Part shown: piece after piece, positions 10,701 through 21,485 of the stretch
How the letters are laid out: every line of letters begins with the position of its first letter
Position numbering within the stretch: position 1 is the stretch's first letter
NCBI RefSeq assembly: GCF_014633365.1
Contig: NC_068352.1
Coordinates: 3,092,393-3,156,392 of the forward strand
Source: Diospyros lotus
Taxonomy: Eukaryota; Streptophyta; Magnoliopsida; Ericales; Ebenaceae
Length of the DNA stretch: 64,000 bases
Reading direction: 5' to 3'
Notes under the pieces: generated by a model
What the model was told of the DNA's origin: nothing
The model's input: only the letters and a program-made list of their open reading frames with translations
Databases searched by the model: none
Program-made: the position numbers and the translations under genes

Positions 10701-11095
10701 GAATGGAAGGCATAAGGGTTACATGCCCTTTACATTTTGTATTTTATTATTTATTTATTTTATTATTATTGCTCAGACAGATCTGTTCAAAACCGAACTG
10801 CGAAATCTCCGAACCACAAATCACGCGGTTTGAATATTTCTTAAACCACGTCAAACCAATCATCCAAAAAAATTGAGCGGTGTGATACGGTTCGATCGAT
10901 TTTCACGTTAAATCAATTTTTTTAAATACCCTTATTTTGAACCATCCACAATATTAATAAAACCATAAACATAAATTTACAGTTAATTTTGTATATTAAC
11001 ACACCAACAAGGTTAATTGCAATGATTGCATTAACAATTAGATGCATTTTAAGATGTGTGGTTAATAATCTAATAATCCAAGAGTATTAAAATGC
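10701..11095. other. Non-coding with CGGTTTG/AACCGAAC-type repeat words
   Basis: Short A/T-rich spacer. At 10780-10920 it carries repeated AACCG, CGGTTTGA and TACGGTTCGATCG words like those flanking the SIRE insertion near 48600-48704 and 58025-58078, suggesting remnants of one inverted-repeat family. Confidence 0.3.
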
Positions 11096-11100
11096 CTTAC

Positions 11101-11563
11101 TGTCACTATTGGGCGGTGACAATAGCTGCTTCCCTAATTCAGTAAGAATCAGGAAGTCACAACAGAGAAAGTAGTAGGGGAGAAACAGAAAGAATAGGAA
11201 TAGAGAGAACAGAAGAAGAGGAAAGAGATGAGAAAAAATTGAGAGAGAATTCAGATTGTTCTTGATGAATTTCGAAAATCCTTTCCAAGAGTACCTTGGA
11301 GAGTATATGCATTCTTAGCAAATGTACTACCAGAGAAGATCACACCTTACCAGCGATTATAACAATCCTTTTTGTCCTATTCTGGCCCTCACATGTGGGC
11401 CCTCCCTAGGCTAATAATCTGATAACAGAATTATAGCTGGAAAATGTAATATCAAAATTACAACAGTAAGAAATAATCAGAAATAACAGCAGCAAAATGA
11501 AATAAAAGTGACAGCAAGAGGAGAAAAAATTCGAATTGGGTAACTTAGTCGCGGCTTCTGACA
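11101..11563 (-). mobile_element. Solo LTR, 463 bp, TSD CTTAC
   Basis: The segment runs from TGTCACTATTGGGCGG to GCGGCTTCTGACA, with TG..CA ends in TGTCA/TGACA inverted form. CTTAC occurs immediately before (11096-11100) and immediately after it (11564-11568), a perfect 5-bp duplication. Only one LTR is present and no internal domain, so it is a solo LTR left by recombination between two LTRs. The minus orientation is suggested by the CT-rich leader-like half when read on that strand. The superfamily is not determined. Confidence 0.8.
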
Positions 11564-11568
11564 CTTAC

Positions 11569-13370
11569 ATTGATAACCCCCTCCATTGCAACTTAATATC
11601 ATGATACCCCTTACAACTACTAAAGTAAGAAAAATCTGATCCACAAAATAAACTGTTTGGTGATGCAATTAAGTTTATAACTGAGATAAATTAAAGTTTA
11701 AAACTAAGAGTTAGCTTCCAGAATTATCCAAGAAATGAAGTATAACCATAACTATGACTTAGCCAACAACAATAGAAGAAATAAGTCTATACCATAGTTG
11801 CCTGATTTGTAGAATACAGTATGGAGGTGTGGTACACCACATTTCTTGGAACATGGTATTGGGTGTAGGTTTCTATGGTTGGCTAAAGTGGACTGCCTCC
11901 AAAACATCATGCGCGAGCACATTTAATAACTATTTTTTAAACACATTTTGAGTCGTGTCTTTTTTGGGTTATCTTTCTTACATTTTATTTCTAATTTCTC
12001 TTTCTCTATTTTATAAAATAACTGAGCATAAAATAATAACTAAGCATCAAATAATTATTCCCTTTTCTTATATTTTGTTCTCTAATTTGTATTTGTTTTA
12101 TTCTTTAGGCTTATCCCCTTTTTTTCACAGAATAATTTTTTCCATTATAATAACTGAGCATAACAAGTTATATATTTGATGTTGGTCCATTATATAATAT
12201 TTACATTTTTTCCATTATATACTAAGTGTAATGCCTGCCAAATACATAACTAAGGTTATATATTTACGTTTTTCCAGTTCTCCAATCTTGGAGAACTGAC
12301 ACATGTACCATGGTGTTCCAAGAGGCCAAAGCACCATGTTTCAGTGCATGGTAATTAGAGCATGGTTCCCGGAGTGGTAAGGGGAAACTATAACTCTGGT
12401 CTATACCAGATTTAGACAATAATGCATTTGTACTGAGGTTTATAAAAATAGAAAAAAGTTGATGAACTTTAAATTAATGGCATGATTCAGGACAATAAAT
12501 TTAAAGACAAAAACATCATATGAGCTTACTGTGAGCAGATTTTATGGAAGACACTCGGAGGTCATTGGTAAATATACCCAGCATACAAAGGAGCTCAAAG
12601 CAAGCCATTGAATTGTAAGCACATTAGCAAAACAATAAAAGCAAGAAATTCAATATTGTGAAGAACTTAATAATGGAGCAGTTAATTAGTTGATTTGCTA
12701 AAACCATAGCAATTATTGGGTTGAAAAAGGAGTGGAGTGCCACCTTTAACTGCCACCTAACATTTTTTCCTTCCCACTTAAGTAAAAAAGAGTTTTAAAG
12801 GAATTCTTTTTTGACCACTCATTGGCAGCCTAAAAAATTAAATCAAGAACCTGAAAGAAAACCTACCCATCAAAAAGCCATCTCAACAACCATAAAAATA
12901 AGATTACGTTTGGATAAGGTACTTAAAATGACATCATTTCAAATTCTTCTATTTCTTGAGTCCAAATCCAAATGCTTCCAAAAATTATGTAACCAAATAT
13001 GGATTTCAATTTCAGATTCCAAATGACAGTAACAGGGTCAATTGAACCTATTCAAACGCAACATGACCCATCCAAGCACAACCTTAATCGAATTATCATA
13101 AATGAAGAGTGAAATCGTTTGCTTATGGAAACAAATAAGACTCCTTAGATTTCAGAATTGAAATCATACGGGATCACCAAAACCCCCATTGACCATAAAA
13201 CAGGAAAAGGAACATAAGAAAGAAAAAAAGAAACCAGTCCATCTAGAAAACAGTTGCAGGTCATATATGGGATAGAATCCTAGCTATCCAAAACAACTTA
13301 AATTCATGTAAGCACAACGAACCAACCCTACTCCAATGATATCAGCAGAAACACAATTGCATATGTTACC
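11569..13370. other. Non-coding stretch with a possible old MITE
   Basis: No gene seen. TTCTTGGAACATGGTA near 11848 and the inverse of CCATGGTGTTCCAAGAG near 12309 form imperfect inverted repeats about 480 bp apart around A/T-rich DNA with repeated ATAACTGAGCATAA words. This suggests a decayed inverted-repeat element without clear duplications. The rest is intron-like A/T-rich DNA. Confidence 0.3.
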
Positions 13371-13371
13371 T

Positions 13372-13680
13372 TGTCGATGCATTAATGCCGGTTTGTAGAA
13401 GCACTGACGGAAAAATTAGCAGCGCTTCAAATTAATGTGGGTTTGACGAGGGCGACTCTTGGCGCCAATCGGTAGCAAAGAAGTATAGAGTGCCGCGCCG
13501 AGAGACTTCGAGGCTGTTTGGATAGGCTTTTTTTTTTTTTTTTTTTTAAGAAAAAGCTTTGAAGTATCTCAGGGGAGAAGTGAAGCCGGATCGGGAACTC
13601 TGTGACGCCGGAAATAACAGGGTGAACAGAGCAAGGAAGATGAGCGGCGAGAGAGAAGGACGCTGAAAGCAGCATATAAT
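13372..13680 (-). promoter_or_regulatory. Possible untranslated first exon of a minus-strand gene
   Basis: Read on the minus strand this 300-bp GC-richer island (CTCTCTCGCCGCTCATC, CCGGCGTCACAGAG) ends in CATTAATGCATCGACAAG followed by GTAACATATG, a plausible 5' splice donor. It sits among A/T-rich DNA and looks like a promoter-proximal leader exon. A run of about 20 T on the plus strand (13528-13547) interrupts it. I could not find downstream coding exons, so it may be an orphan promoter or coincidence. Confidence 0.25.
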
Positions 13681-14640
13681 TGTTATAATTATAAAATTGT
13701 TATAAAATTATTAACAATTCATATAATTGTTATAATTATAAAATTTTAAATATATATTTAATAAAAATTAAAATTTACTATTTAATTAATACACATTGAA
13801 AATTTAAAAAAATGGTAATTTTCCCTTTATTTTCTAAGTTTCAGGTTTTTCGTTTCATATTTAATTTAATTTTATATTTTTCTTTTCCAAAAAATAAAAT
13901 GTCTTTAAATGCCAAAATTCAAAATTCTTTCAATTTAGAAATTAAAAATTTTGTATTACCATGGTGATATTAATTCTAAAATAGAGAGTCTAACAAAGAC
14001 AAATGGAGAATGTTTAATGTTTAAGTTTTAGCATTTAGAGTTTAAGTCATTCTCCTTATTCCATCCTTTATTTCAAAATCAATATCATCATTCTAATTTT
14101 AGTTAATTTTTAAATATAAACATATTATATTTAGCATCTAAACATACTAAGTGAGTCAGTTATTATTAAAAAATAAAAAAAGTACTTAAACAATAACTTA
14201 TATAATGTTGAGAATTAAAAACTATAATATAGTGTAATATGTCTCTTAATTATTTGAAAGATCGATTCTTAGAGAACCTACAAAATTTAAGTTTGAAACT
14301 CTACCAATATTTTTAAATAAGAATTGCCAAGTGCTTACCCTTAAATGGTTCAGAATATAGTACAGTTCTGTTATTAATCATCCAATCATTTCTATAAAGG
14401 AAAGAGGCTTGAGTGAGAGAGAGGGGTGGGGGGGGGGGGGGGGGGGGGGGCGAACCTGATATCTAGCTATCATTGATTGAGATTAGGCATTAAGTTTCAA
14501 TGCCACTCGACAAACAATTTTTTTTTCTAGAAGCCTCGTTTTCATTTGGCTCATGGCATTAGGCACAAATCACGTACATTATTTAAGGGTAAAAACAAGG
14601 AAGGCTTTTAACACATCTTTTTTCTATTTTTAGGTAGTGG
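13681..14640. other. A/T-rich spacer downstream of the receptor kinase
   Basis: No gene. CATATAATTGTTATAATTAT occurs twice about 50 bp apart (13672 and 13719). A homopolymer of about 23 G lies at 14428-14450. This is the 3' side of the minus-strand kinase gene. Confidence 0.5.
14428..14450. repeat. Poly-G tract
   Basis: About 23 consecutive G. Prone to slippage and assembly error; it could form a G-quadruplex. No function inferred. Confidence 0.9.
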
Positions 14641-14756
14641 TAGTACTACTGGCTATTTGAATCTCGTACTTGGCCATGATGGGCGTGGTGTCCTTGTACC
14701 GACGCGAATTCGTTCCACAGCTGGGCCAAGTAGAAATGTCTGAACTGTGGCTCCCA

Positions 14757-16199
14757 TTAGAGGGTGCGTGCATCAGGCCTAGTCACGGAAATAGATAACC
14801 AGTAATGGAATGGCTTCGAAGGTGGCATCACCTCCACTCCGCCTTCCAGCATTTTCACCACCTCGCTCATCGACGGCCTGTCATCAGGAGAGCCCTGAAC
14901 GCACCACAGAGCCACCATAGCCGCCTTCTCCACTTGCTCCCTATCCTTCTCCTCATTCCAACACCCCGACAACATTGCAGCCAACTTTCCTTTCTCGTAC
15001 TCTTCCCACACTTGTTTTGGAAACCAATCCAAGCTGTCCGTGGAACCTCTTCGGGCATTCCTCCTCCTCCCTATTATCTCGAATAACAGCATCCCAAAGC
15101 TGTAGACATCGCATTTATGCGTTATGCGGAAGTTCCTGAGCTCAAATTCCGGTGCTGAGTAGCCGCGAGTCCCTCGATACCCAGACACAGATACATGGGT
15201 ACTATCTATGTCGCAAAGCATTGCCAGCCCAAAATCAGCGACCTTGGGGGTAAACTTTTTGTCTAGGAGGACATTTCCAGGCTTTATATCATAGTGAATG
15301 ATGCGCTGCTGGCACTCTTCGTGCAGGTAGGCGATGCCTTTTGCTGTTCCGATTGCAATTTCACGTAGCTTTTCCCACTCTTCAATTGCTTGCGTATCAT
15401 TGAACAGGTACTTGTCCAATGATCCGTTCTCCATGTACTCATAAACTAGTGCACTCGTGAATTCATCAAAGCAAAAACCATAAAGCCTGACCAGATTTCT
15501 ATGGTAAGTTCTTCCAATGGTGGTCACCTCAGCCATGAATTGCTCCTCAGCTCTTCCAACTGAGTTCCTATTGAGGACTTTTACTGCAATTTTAACCCTA
15601 TTTGGCAACTGTCCTTTATAGACAATGCCAAAGCCTCCAGAACCCAACCTTGTGGAGTAATTGGAAGTGAAGGTACACAGTTCTTGGACTGTGAATCTGA
15701 TCGGTTTCTCCTTTGCCAGGTCTTCGAGGAACCTCTCCATTGTCGGAGCATCAACTTCCCACACATGAACCACGTGACCTGGGGCTTGAACCACATAATT
15801 ACCCGGGGCTGGCTGAGCAACAGCTGCTCTCAGTTCTGAATGAACCACATGACCTGGGGCTTGAACCATAGAACCCGAGGCTGGCTGAGCAACAGTTGCT
15901 CTCAGTTCTGAATGAACCACATGACCTGGGGCTTGAACCACAGAACCCGGGGCTGGCTGAGCAATAGCTGCTCTCAGATCTGAAACAATGGCTCTTCTTA
16001 CTCTCTTGGCACAAAAACAACAGATCACGCTAATGCCTGCAATTACTGGCACTAACACTATGATGGACTCCGGTACCACATCAAAAAACATTAAAAACAA
16101 TGGTGAGTTTTCAATGCCTTGTCAGTTGATAAACACTTTGATATGTAAGAATTTTGTAACTATTTCTTCATCAACCAACTTACCATCAGATGAAGACAT
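14757..16199 (-). CDS. LRK10-like receptor-like serine/threonine kinase (two exons)
   Basis: The kinase domain is intact. Counting from the TTG at 16100: glycine loop LGSGGFGIVYKG (~152-163), catalytic Lys in IAVKVL (~174), HYDIKPGNVLLD (~269-280), ADFGLA (~288-293), SAPEF (~315-319), and the WFPKQVWEEYEKG stretch (~359-371) typical of LRK10L/PR5K-like kinases. Tyr replaces Arg in the HRD motif, so it is a non-RD kinase, often linked to immunity. A membrane segment (about residues 11-30) precedes three 24-residue juxtamembrane repeats. The usual start would be inside exon 2, but a 16-nt exon at 16184-16199 (ATG, donor GTAAGT) joins in phase to an acceptor at 16118 and adds MSSSDGIENSP, giving about 458 residues. 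No signal peptide or GUB_WAK ectodomain was found. It is either ectodomain-less or has unseen 5' exons. Its role would be membrane signalling. Confidence 0.8.
15763..15980 (-). repeat. Three in-frame 72-75-bp repeats in the kinase juxtamembrane region
   Basis: Three tandem units each encode about 24 residues of the form (D/E)LRA(A/T)(I/V)AQPA(P/S)G..VQAPGHVVH. DNA periods are 72 bp, then 75 bp where one unit gained a codon. They lie between the membrane segment and the kinase domain. LRK10-like kinases do not normally have such a repeat as far as I know. Unit number could vary between alleles. Confidence 0.85.
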
Positions 16200-16540
16200 C
16201 TATAGAGGCATCAACCAAAGTCGAAACTCAGCAAAGCAAGATTAAAGGGCAGCAAAGACAATTAATTTTGTGCGAGGAAATAGTTTCCCAACCAAAAACT
16301 TCTTCATCTTCAACTCATTCCTAGTGTCAAAGATTGCAAAAAAACTATTACAATCAACTTGAATTTAATGTTTACGCATGTTTAACTTGCTTGTGAAGGA
16401 AAATCTAGCCCCATGTCAGAAGATGTGTGAGAGAATAAATAACAAAGTTGTCCAATCTCTCTAACAATTTTAAGTTTTTTTTTTTTAGATGAGTTTGTGG
16501 ACAAATCATTAGTCATAGTTTTCATGCATCTAAAAACTCA
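16200..16540. other. Upstream region of the kinase gene
   Basis: On the minus strand, CTCTATAG directly abuts the 16-nt exon, so it may be an acceptor following a further 5' exon. I saw no ectodomain-coding frame in this stretch. The rest is A/T-rich with no other signal. Confidence 0.35.
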
Positions 16541-16544
16541 TGAT

Positions 16545-16788
16545 GGTTGCCCCCACAGATATGCTCAATGATAAAGTATGTAGAGTTTTATAGGGAGTAT
16601 CAGGGATCAAATCCTTATGGTGGCATTTGTTCTATGTGAAGGTGTGAATTAAATGTCCTGCTTGTATAGACTGTGACCACATTCAGATTTACCCAACGGG
16701 TGAATCGAGAGGGAAGATTGTCCATCCCTAGGACTAGTCAGGTGAAGCTCGAAACCTGGATTATAAAAAAAACAAAAAAAGAAAAAAC
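16545..16788 (+). mobile_element. tRNA-derived SINE, copy A
   Basis: A box-A-like TATGCTCAATGATAAAGT (16560-16577) and a box-B-like GGGATCAAATCC (16603-16614) precede a body ending in GTCAGGTGAAGCTCGAAACC and an A-rich tail (16766-16786). The 3' body (ATTTACCCAACGGG, ATTGTCCATCCCTAG, ACTAGTCA) aligns with 34110-34160 of the copy at 33905-34195, so they belong to one family. Non-coding; it inserted upstream of the kinase gene. Confidence 0.6.
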
Positions 16789-16840
16789 TGGTGATGGTTA
16801 GGGTATAAAATCACGTCAGCGTGATAAATAATAAGTTCAT

Positions 16841-17220
16841 TGAAATCTTTATTTTTAGTGAATTCTTTTTGTGTAAGGCCCATGGCATTGGGCCTTAATT
16901 TTTGCAAAGGCCCAATTCTCTCTCTCTCTCTTTCTAGTACTCTAGGTTTCACTGTACAATGCACATGGACATTTCACTCTTTCTCGTCTTTTGGTTCACT
17001 ACAAATTGAAAAAGATTCCAGCTTTGGGCATGGGAGATCGTCAATCAATTTTTCAGGTAAGTTAATCATCTATTGTTTATGATCTGTCTATTCTTCTTTG
17101 CTCTCGCTCCTTCGATCTTGATTTCTGGTTTTAGGGGTTTGATTTCAAAAGTTAATGAAAGGGGGACAGTTTAATCAAAGCACAATGTTGTTAATTGAAG
17201 GAAGCAAAGCTGCTGGTGAG
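16841..17220 (+). other. Possible 5' exons of a truncated plus-strand gene
   Basis: A CT-rich leader (16917-16933) is followed by ATGGGAGATCGTCAATC and a strong donor CAG|GTAAGTTAATC (about 17053). Further on, a frame from about 17150 encodes LMKGGQFNQSTMLLIEGSKA and ends at a donor-like GCTG|GTGAGT (about 17214). The two pieces are in phase if spliced at AAAG/TTAATG. No domain is recognised and no continuation was found, so it may be an orphaned gene start or chance. Confidence 0.25.
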
Positions 17221-18060
17221 TTCTTTTCCCATGAATTTAAATTTCTTTCTTGCTTCTTGCTTCATTCAATTGGTGAGAACCACTACACTGTACATCGTGA
17301 GAAAACGCATTTCAATCACCTCCATGAAATCAAATCCCATTTCTTCTAAGTGGAAGCCTTGAATGCCATATTGGAACCCCATGAACTTAGTTCTAGAGCA
17401 AAGAGGTAGGTTAAAGAGAAAAAAGAAAATAGAAAAGCTATTTTGCTTGTAATAGAGCAATTGAAATATGGCAGTAACTATCCCAAATAATTAAGTCCCA
17501 AAACACTTGCCTTCATCTTTTCTGTACTTTGCAAAGGGTTGATGTTTAGTAACCCTTTGACTTGTTATTATCTAATTAGAGTTGGGGATTCCATTTGGAT
17601 TAATGGGAAATAAGGCTTTAGCTTTTAGAGTGGACTCAATTCCATACAATTGTATAACCCAGTTGCAGTTGCAGGACCTGCTTTTGATTGCTTGAGGAGG
17701 AAAGTCTAAACTAGTTGGAAGCCACCTGCAGATTGCTATTTGGCAATTAGAATATGTAAGAAGATAGACTCAATTTGAAGGAGCCAATTAGAATCCAACT
17801 GTCAAGACTCCACCCATTCATGCAAAGGTTCACGTCCAAAATGATAAGGCTTAGGGTCTCAATTGGAAGCTTTAATGTCTAATCTAACCCAACTTCGACC
17901 AACTGATTAAAAATCAATTAAATTATAGGAAAACCTAAACACTTTAAAGTTTCGATTGATTACACAAATCTTGACCCATTTTAAATTAGAAAATAACTTA
18001 GGCAAACTTTTGGATTAAATAAACTAATAACTTAAAACTAAACTAAATGAATTTATCTTG
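17221..18060. other. Non-coding spacer
   Basis: No gene, terminal repeat or RNA signal recognised. The sequence is moderately A/T-rich and includes the 3' side of the possible exon above. Confidence 0.4.
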
Positions 18061-18069
18061 ACTATTTTG

Positions 18070-18460
18070 TCATATTTGAAAATCTGACAGGGTGCTCTCA
18101 CCAATTTGTGGTGAGAATTTGGGAAGAATTAACGGGGAATTTAGGAGAAATGTAGGGAGAATTAGAAGAACAGAGAATGAGGGAGAGAAAGATAGAGAGA
18201 GATATAGAAAGAAGAGAAAGGCGAAAAAAGAGATCTCAATTATGATATTCGATGATCTCACTTGGGTGTGATCAATTTGCTTATATACTGATCCAGCAAG
18301 CCATATGGCGCCAAAGTATGCCAAAATTCAAGAGAGTACAACCACCTTAAGCTATCATCTGAGTACAAACAATCACTGCTATAACTACCCATGTACAACC
18401 ACTCACTGCTATAACTACCCATACAAGGTACCACCCCTTATTAGCAGGAGGTACATGACA
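18070..18460. repeat. LTR-leader-like purine-rich relic with 29-bp tandem repeat
   Basis: A purine-rich block (18110-18235) followed by ordinary sequence resembles, on the minus strand, the transcribed CT-rich end of a plant LTR. At about 18368-18424 there are two tandem copies of a unit containing CACTGCTATAACTACCCAT. CATATTTG occurs on both sides (about 18070 and 18459) and might be a target duplication, but no TG..CA ends fit it. Unassigned relic. Confidence 0.3.
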
Positions 18461-18609
18461 TATTTGTAAACCTTCACCATAGTATTTATAGGAATTAGAA
18501 ATAGATACATATTTTGGTAAAAAAAAAAATTGATATAGGAATTTAAAGATCATTTTATTGGTTAGTATTATTTTAATTTCAAGTTTTCTTATACACCTAA
18601 TTTATTTAT
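18461..18609. other. Short A/T-rich spacer
   Basis: Nothing recognised. Confidence 0.4.
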
Positions 18610-19789
18610 ATTTATTATCTAGGTGATTCTCGGGATGTCCCCTGTGAGACCTAGTTGACCAATTTAATTCACAATAGCATTGTGAGTGTGATATTCTATT
18701 ATAATGGTACTTTAGCGTTCACTTTGCATCTTCACTTATTTAGTGTGACATTAACTATTCAAAGTAAGTATTAAAATTTCATTCACAAATCTGCATAAAA
18801 ATGCGGAAGTAAGAGTCCATTTCTTTGACCATGTGTAACTGTTATCATTATTGTTTCATGAAGCAATTGTCAATACTGCTGATGCTAGAGATTGAAACAG
18901 ATTTATTGTACTATGCGTTTTAACATTTACCCAGTAATATTATAAATTATTGTATCTCATGACAAGGGAGTATTCATGTTAGAACCTGCATGCTAACACT
19001 AGTAAGTGTTAGCCGATAGTCCACTACTTACTGTCCCAGTTAGCAGGGTAGTGCTAACCCCAGTGTGTAGGCCAACACATCTGGGTATTGATTGTTATGA
19101 GGCTGAGGCTTATTATTGTGTTGATTGAGATGTTGAACTGACTATTGTTCCATGCTGATTAACTGTTGTTCTTCTTGATTACTCCCTCCCGGCATCTGTA
19201 TGTCTTGCATTCATTGTTGATTGATCCCTAATCCCTATCCCGTTATACTTACTGTCATGGCATTCTCATTATCTATTTGTTGCATGTATTCTTATTTTCC
19301 CAAATATAATGTCTTTATATCCTTCACTAGGTCAGTTGAGATTTACCCCAGTTTTACATGTTTTCTGTGTTCCCCCTCCCAATATTTTACTGGTAGGTAG
19401 ACCTGGACTATCAAAGCACAAAGACTGGTATGAGCTTTTCTCGGACTATACCTTAGGCATGCTCCTGGTACAGTTCTTGTTGCACAAGCTTTAGGTAGTA
19501 CACTGACTAGTGGTGATGTTAATCATCATTGATTAAGGGATGATTCATACAGATTTATTGGTTACTGATATTGGAATTGTTAATGTCACATAAAAAATCT
19601 TGATTAATCAATAATATTTAATTTTCAATATTCGTATTATATGATAAACTTAATGAATAAACTATATCTAGATTGATATAGTACTAAACTGTATGAATTG
19701 AGGCTTGCTACCTATAGCAGGGTAGATGGTTCTCTTAAAGGGTAGTGTCAGTCAGGTCCAATTTTGAGTCATGACATTTTGACTCTTTA
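18610..19789 (+). repeat. Probable old gypsy-type LTR relic
   Basis: The block includes TCGGGATGTCCCC near its start and ends with GTCAGGTCCAATTTTGAGTCATGACA (19764-19789 region, here only partly quoted), the style of ending seen in gypsy LTRs just before the primer site. A/T-rich middle parts and ACTGGTAGGTAGACCTGGAC at 19390 also fit an LTR. No primer-binding site, polypurine tract or 5-bp duplication was found, so the boundaries are approximate. Confidence 0.3.
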
Positions 19790-20875
19790 ATGATCCACAT
19801 ATTGAAACAATAAAACATATTTAACTATTAATTATTACTCAACAAAGAAAAATCAAAATAAAATTGTTAAACAATCCTCAACCCCTAGGTAGAAAAGGGA
19901 AAAAAAGTTAAGTGATATGATGATTTTTTGTCCCTACCATACCAAAAGGATTGATTATATGATTTCTGTTTAGTTTCCAAGCTCACCATTAGCTAGTTAT
20001 TTACCTTGTCAATCACCAGATCAATGAAAAAGAGGAGATTTAAAGACAATAACAGATTCAGGACCACTAATGGTGGCAACTACAACTGATAATCAACTAT
20101 TCGTATTGAATAAATATGTCACATACCAACAGGTAGGCAAGTTTCACCTGGATGAGGAATCCTGCTTTCACAACAAAATGCTGCTGTAGGGCTAGCTCGT
20201 AAGTAGACAACTAAGCTTTTTCCTCTCCTTCTTCCCTTTATCCCTCTTAATCTGACAAACAAAATTTGTGATATATATATATATATATATATGCACAGAG
20301 AGAGAGAGAGAGAGAGACGACCCCTTGTGGGGGGAGGGAGAGTAGCAAGAAGGTGCGAGGAAATTTCACAGAATTATTGTGTATTCAAGTTCAGATTTCA
20401 AGAAAAGGATTGGCAGAAAACTGGTGGTTGTGGTTGCTTTTAAGACAGCTGCATCCCAAATTGGACTAGTCTACTTAAAGAAATGCACAAGCAAGAGACT
20501 AAGTAAACTAGTCTACTTAGAAGACATCTAGCAAGCAAACAAGCAAAATTAACATAAAACAGAGTTATCAAGGATTAATCAACTCAAATGAAACTAAATT
20601 AATGCTGGACCCCCCTTGTTACAAAGAGATTGAATTCCTTGGACGGTAAACAACAATAGAAAACTCTCACTTGTCCGGACTTGAATTGAGCTGTTTTACT
20701 ACTTGTCTGTCTAAAGCGCCAAAAAAATGGATAAAAAGAATATGGAAAAGAAGATAGAATCCGGCTGAGGTGAAATTGGAATTTACAACCAACGAAAGGA
20801 CACCCAATTGTATAAGCAAACGAATATTCCTCATAAGCCAATTCTAGTTTTGGAAGCCTTCACAAACTGTTTGAA
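19790..20875. other. Non-coding spacer with (AT)n and (GA)n
   Basis: This contains an (AT)n run at about 20272-20292 and (GA)n at 20298-20316. An 80-codon minus frame at 20599-20841 is not recognisable. The right edge at 20876 is the target site of the hAT element. Confidence 0.45.
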
Positions 20876-21485
20876 TGGTGAACCTAGGTTGCACGGAAAT
20901 GGAAATGAAAACGGAAACGTGAAAATGGTATTTTTTCAAAAAGGTAGGAAATAGAAACATGGGGTAAACTGTAAATTTAAAAAATATAGGGGTTTTTTTG
21001 TAAATATAATTTTTAATATAGAAAAAAATAAAAAAAATATTCAAATATAAACAATAAACATAAGTTCCATAATGTATTCAAATAAACGTAAACATAAAGT
21101 CCACAATGCATTCAAACAATCATCAACAATATTTAGAAAGTTCTATTATCCTTACATGACTTAGTAATTAAAAATAAATAGTAAATTTAAATAACACTTC
21201 ATAAATCAACCAAGATTAGAAAACAATAATCCTAAGCACGCAATTTTACAATGTTCAAGACATAAAAAATCTTCCATTTTTACTAGTACACACTTTACAC
21301 AACCTTCATATACGCAATTGTTTATTCTATTTACATGCATTCATATACACAATTACACATTACGCAATTTTACACGCATTCATATACACACATATAAACA
21401 ATTTTACTAATACCCATTACACAACCTTCAAAATCTTCCATTTTTTGTTTATTCCCTAAAAACCTTTCATGGCAGGAAGATAGAT

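Noticed and set aside
16092..16100. Translation start of the kinase at 16100
   Set aside because: That codon is TTG; a spliced ATG exon at 16184-16199 or the ATG at 16091 is more likely.
18368..18424. CRISPR-like or functional tandem repeat
   Set aside because: Only two units, in a eukaryotic repeat relic.
18070..18467. Complete LTR with TSD
   Set aside because: CATATTTG occurs on both sides but no TG..CA ends agree with it.
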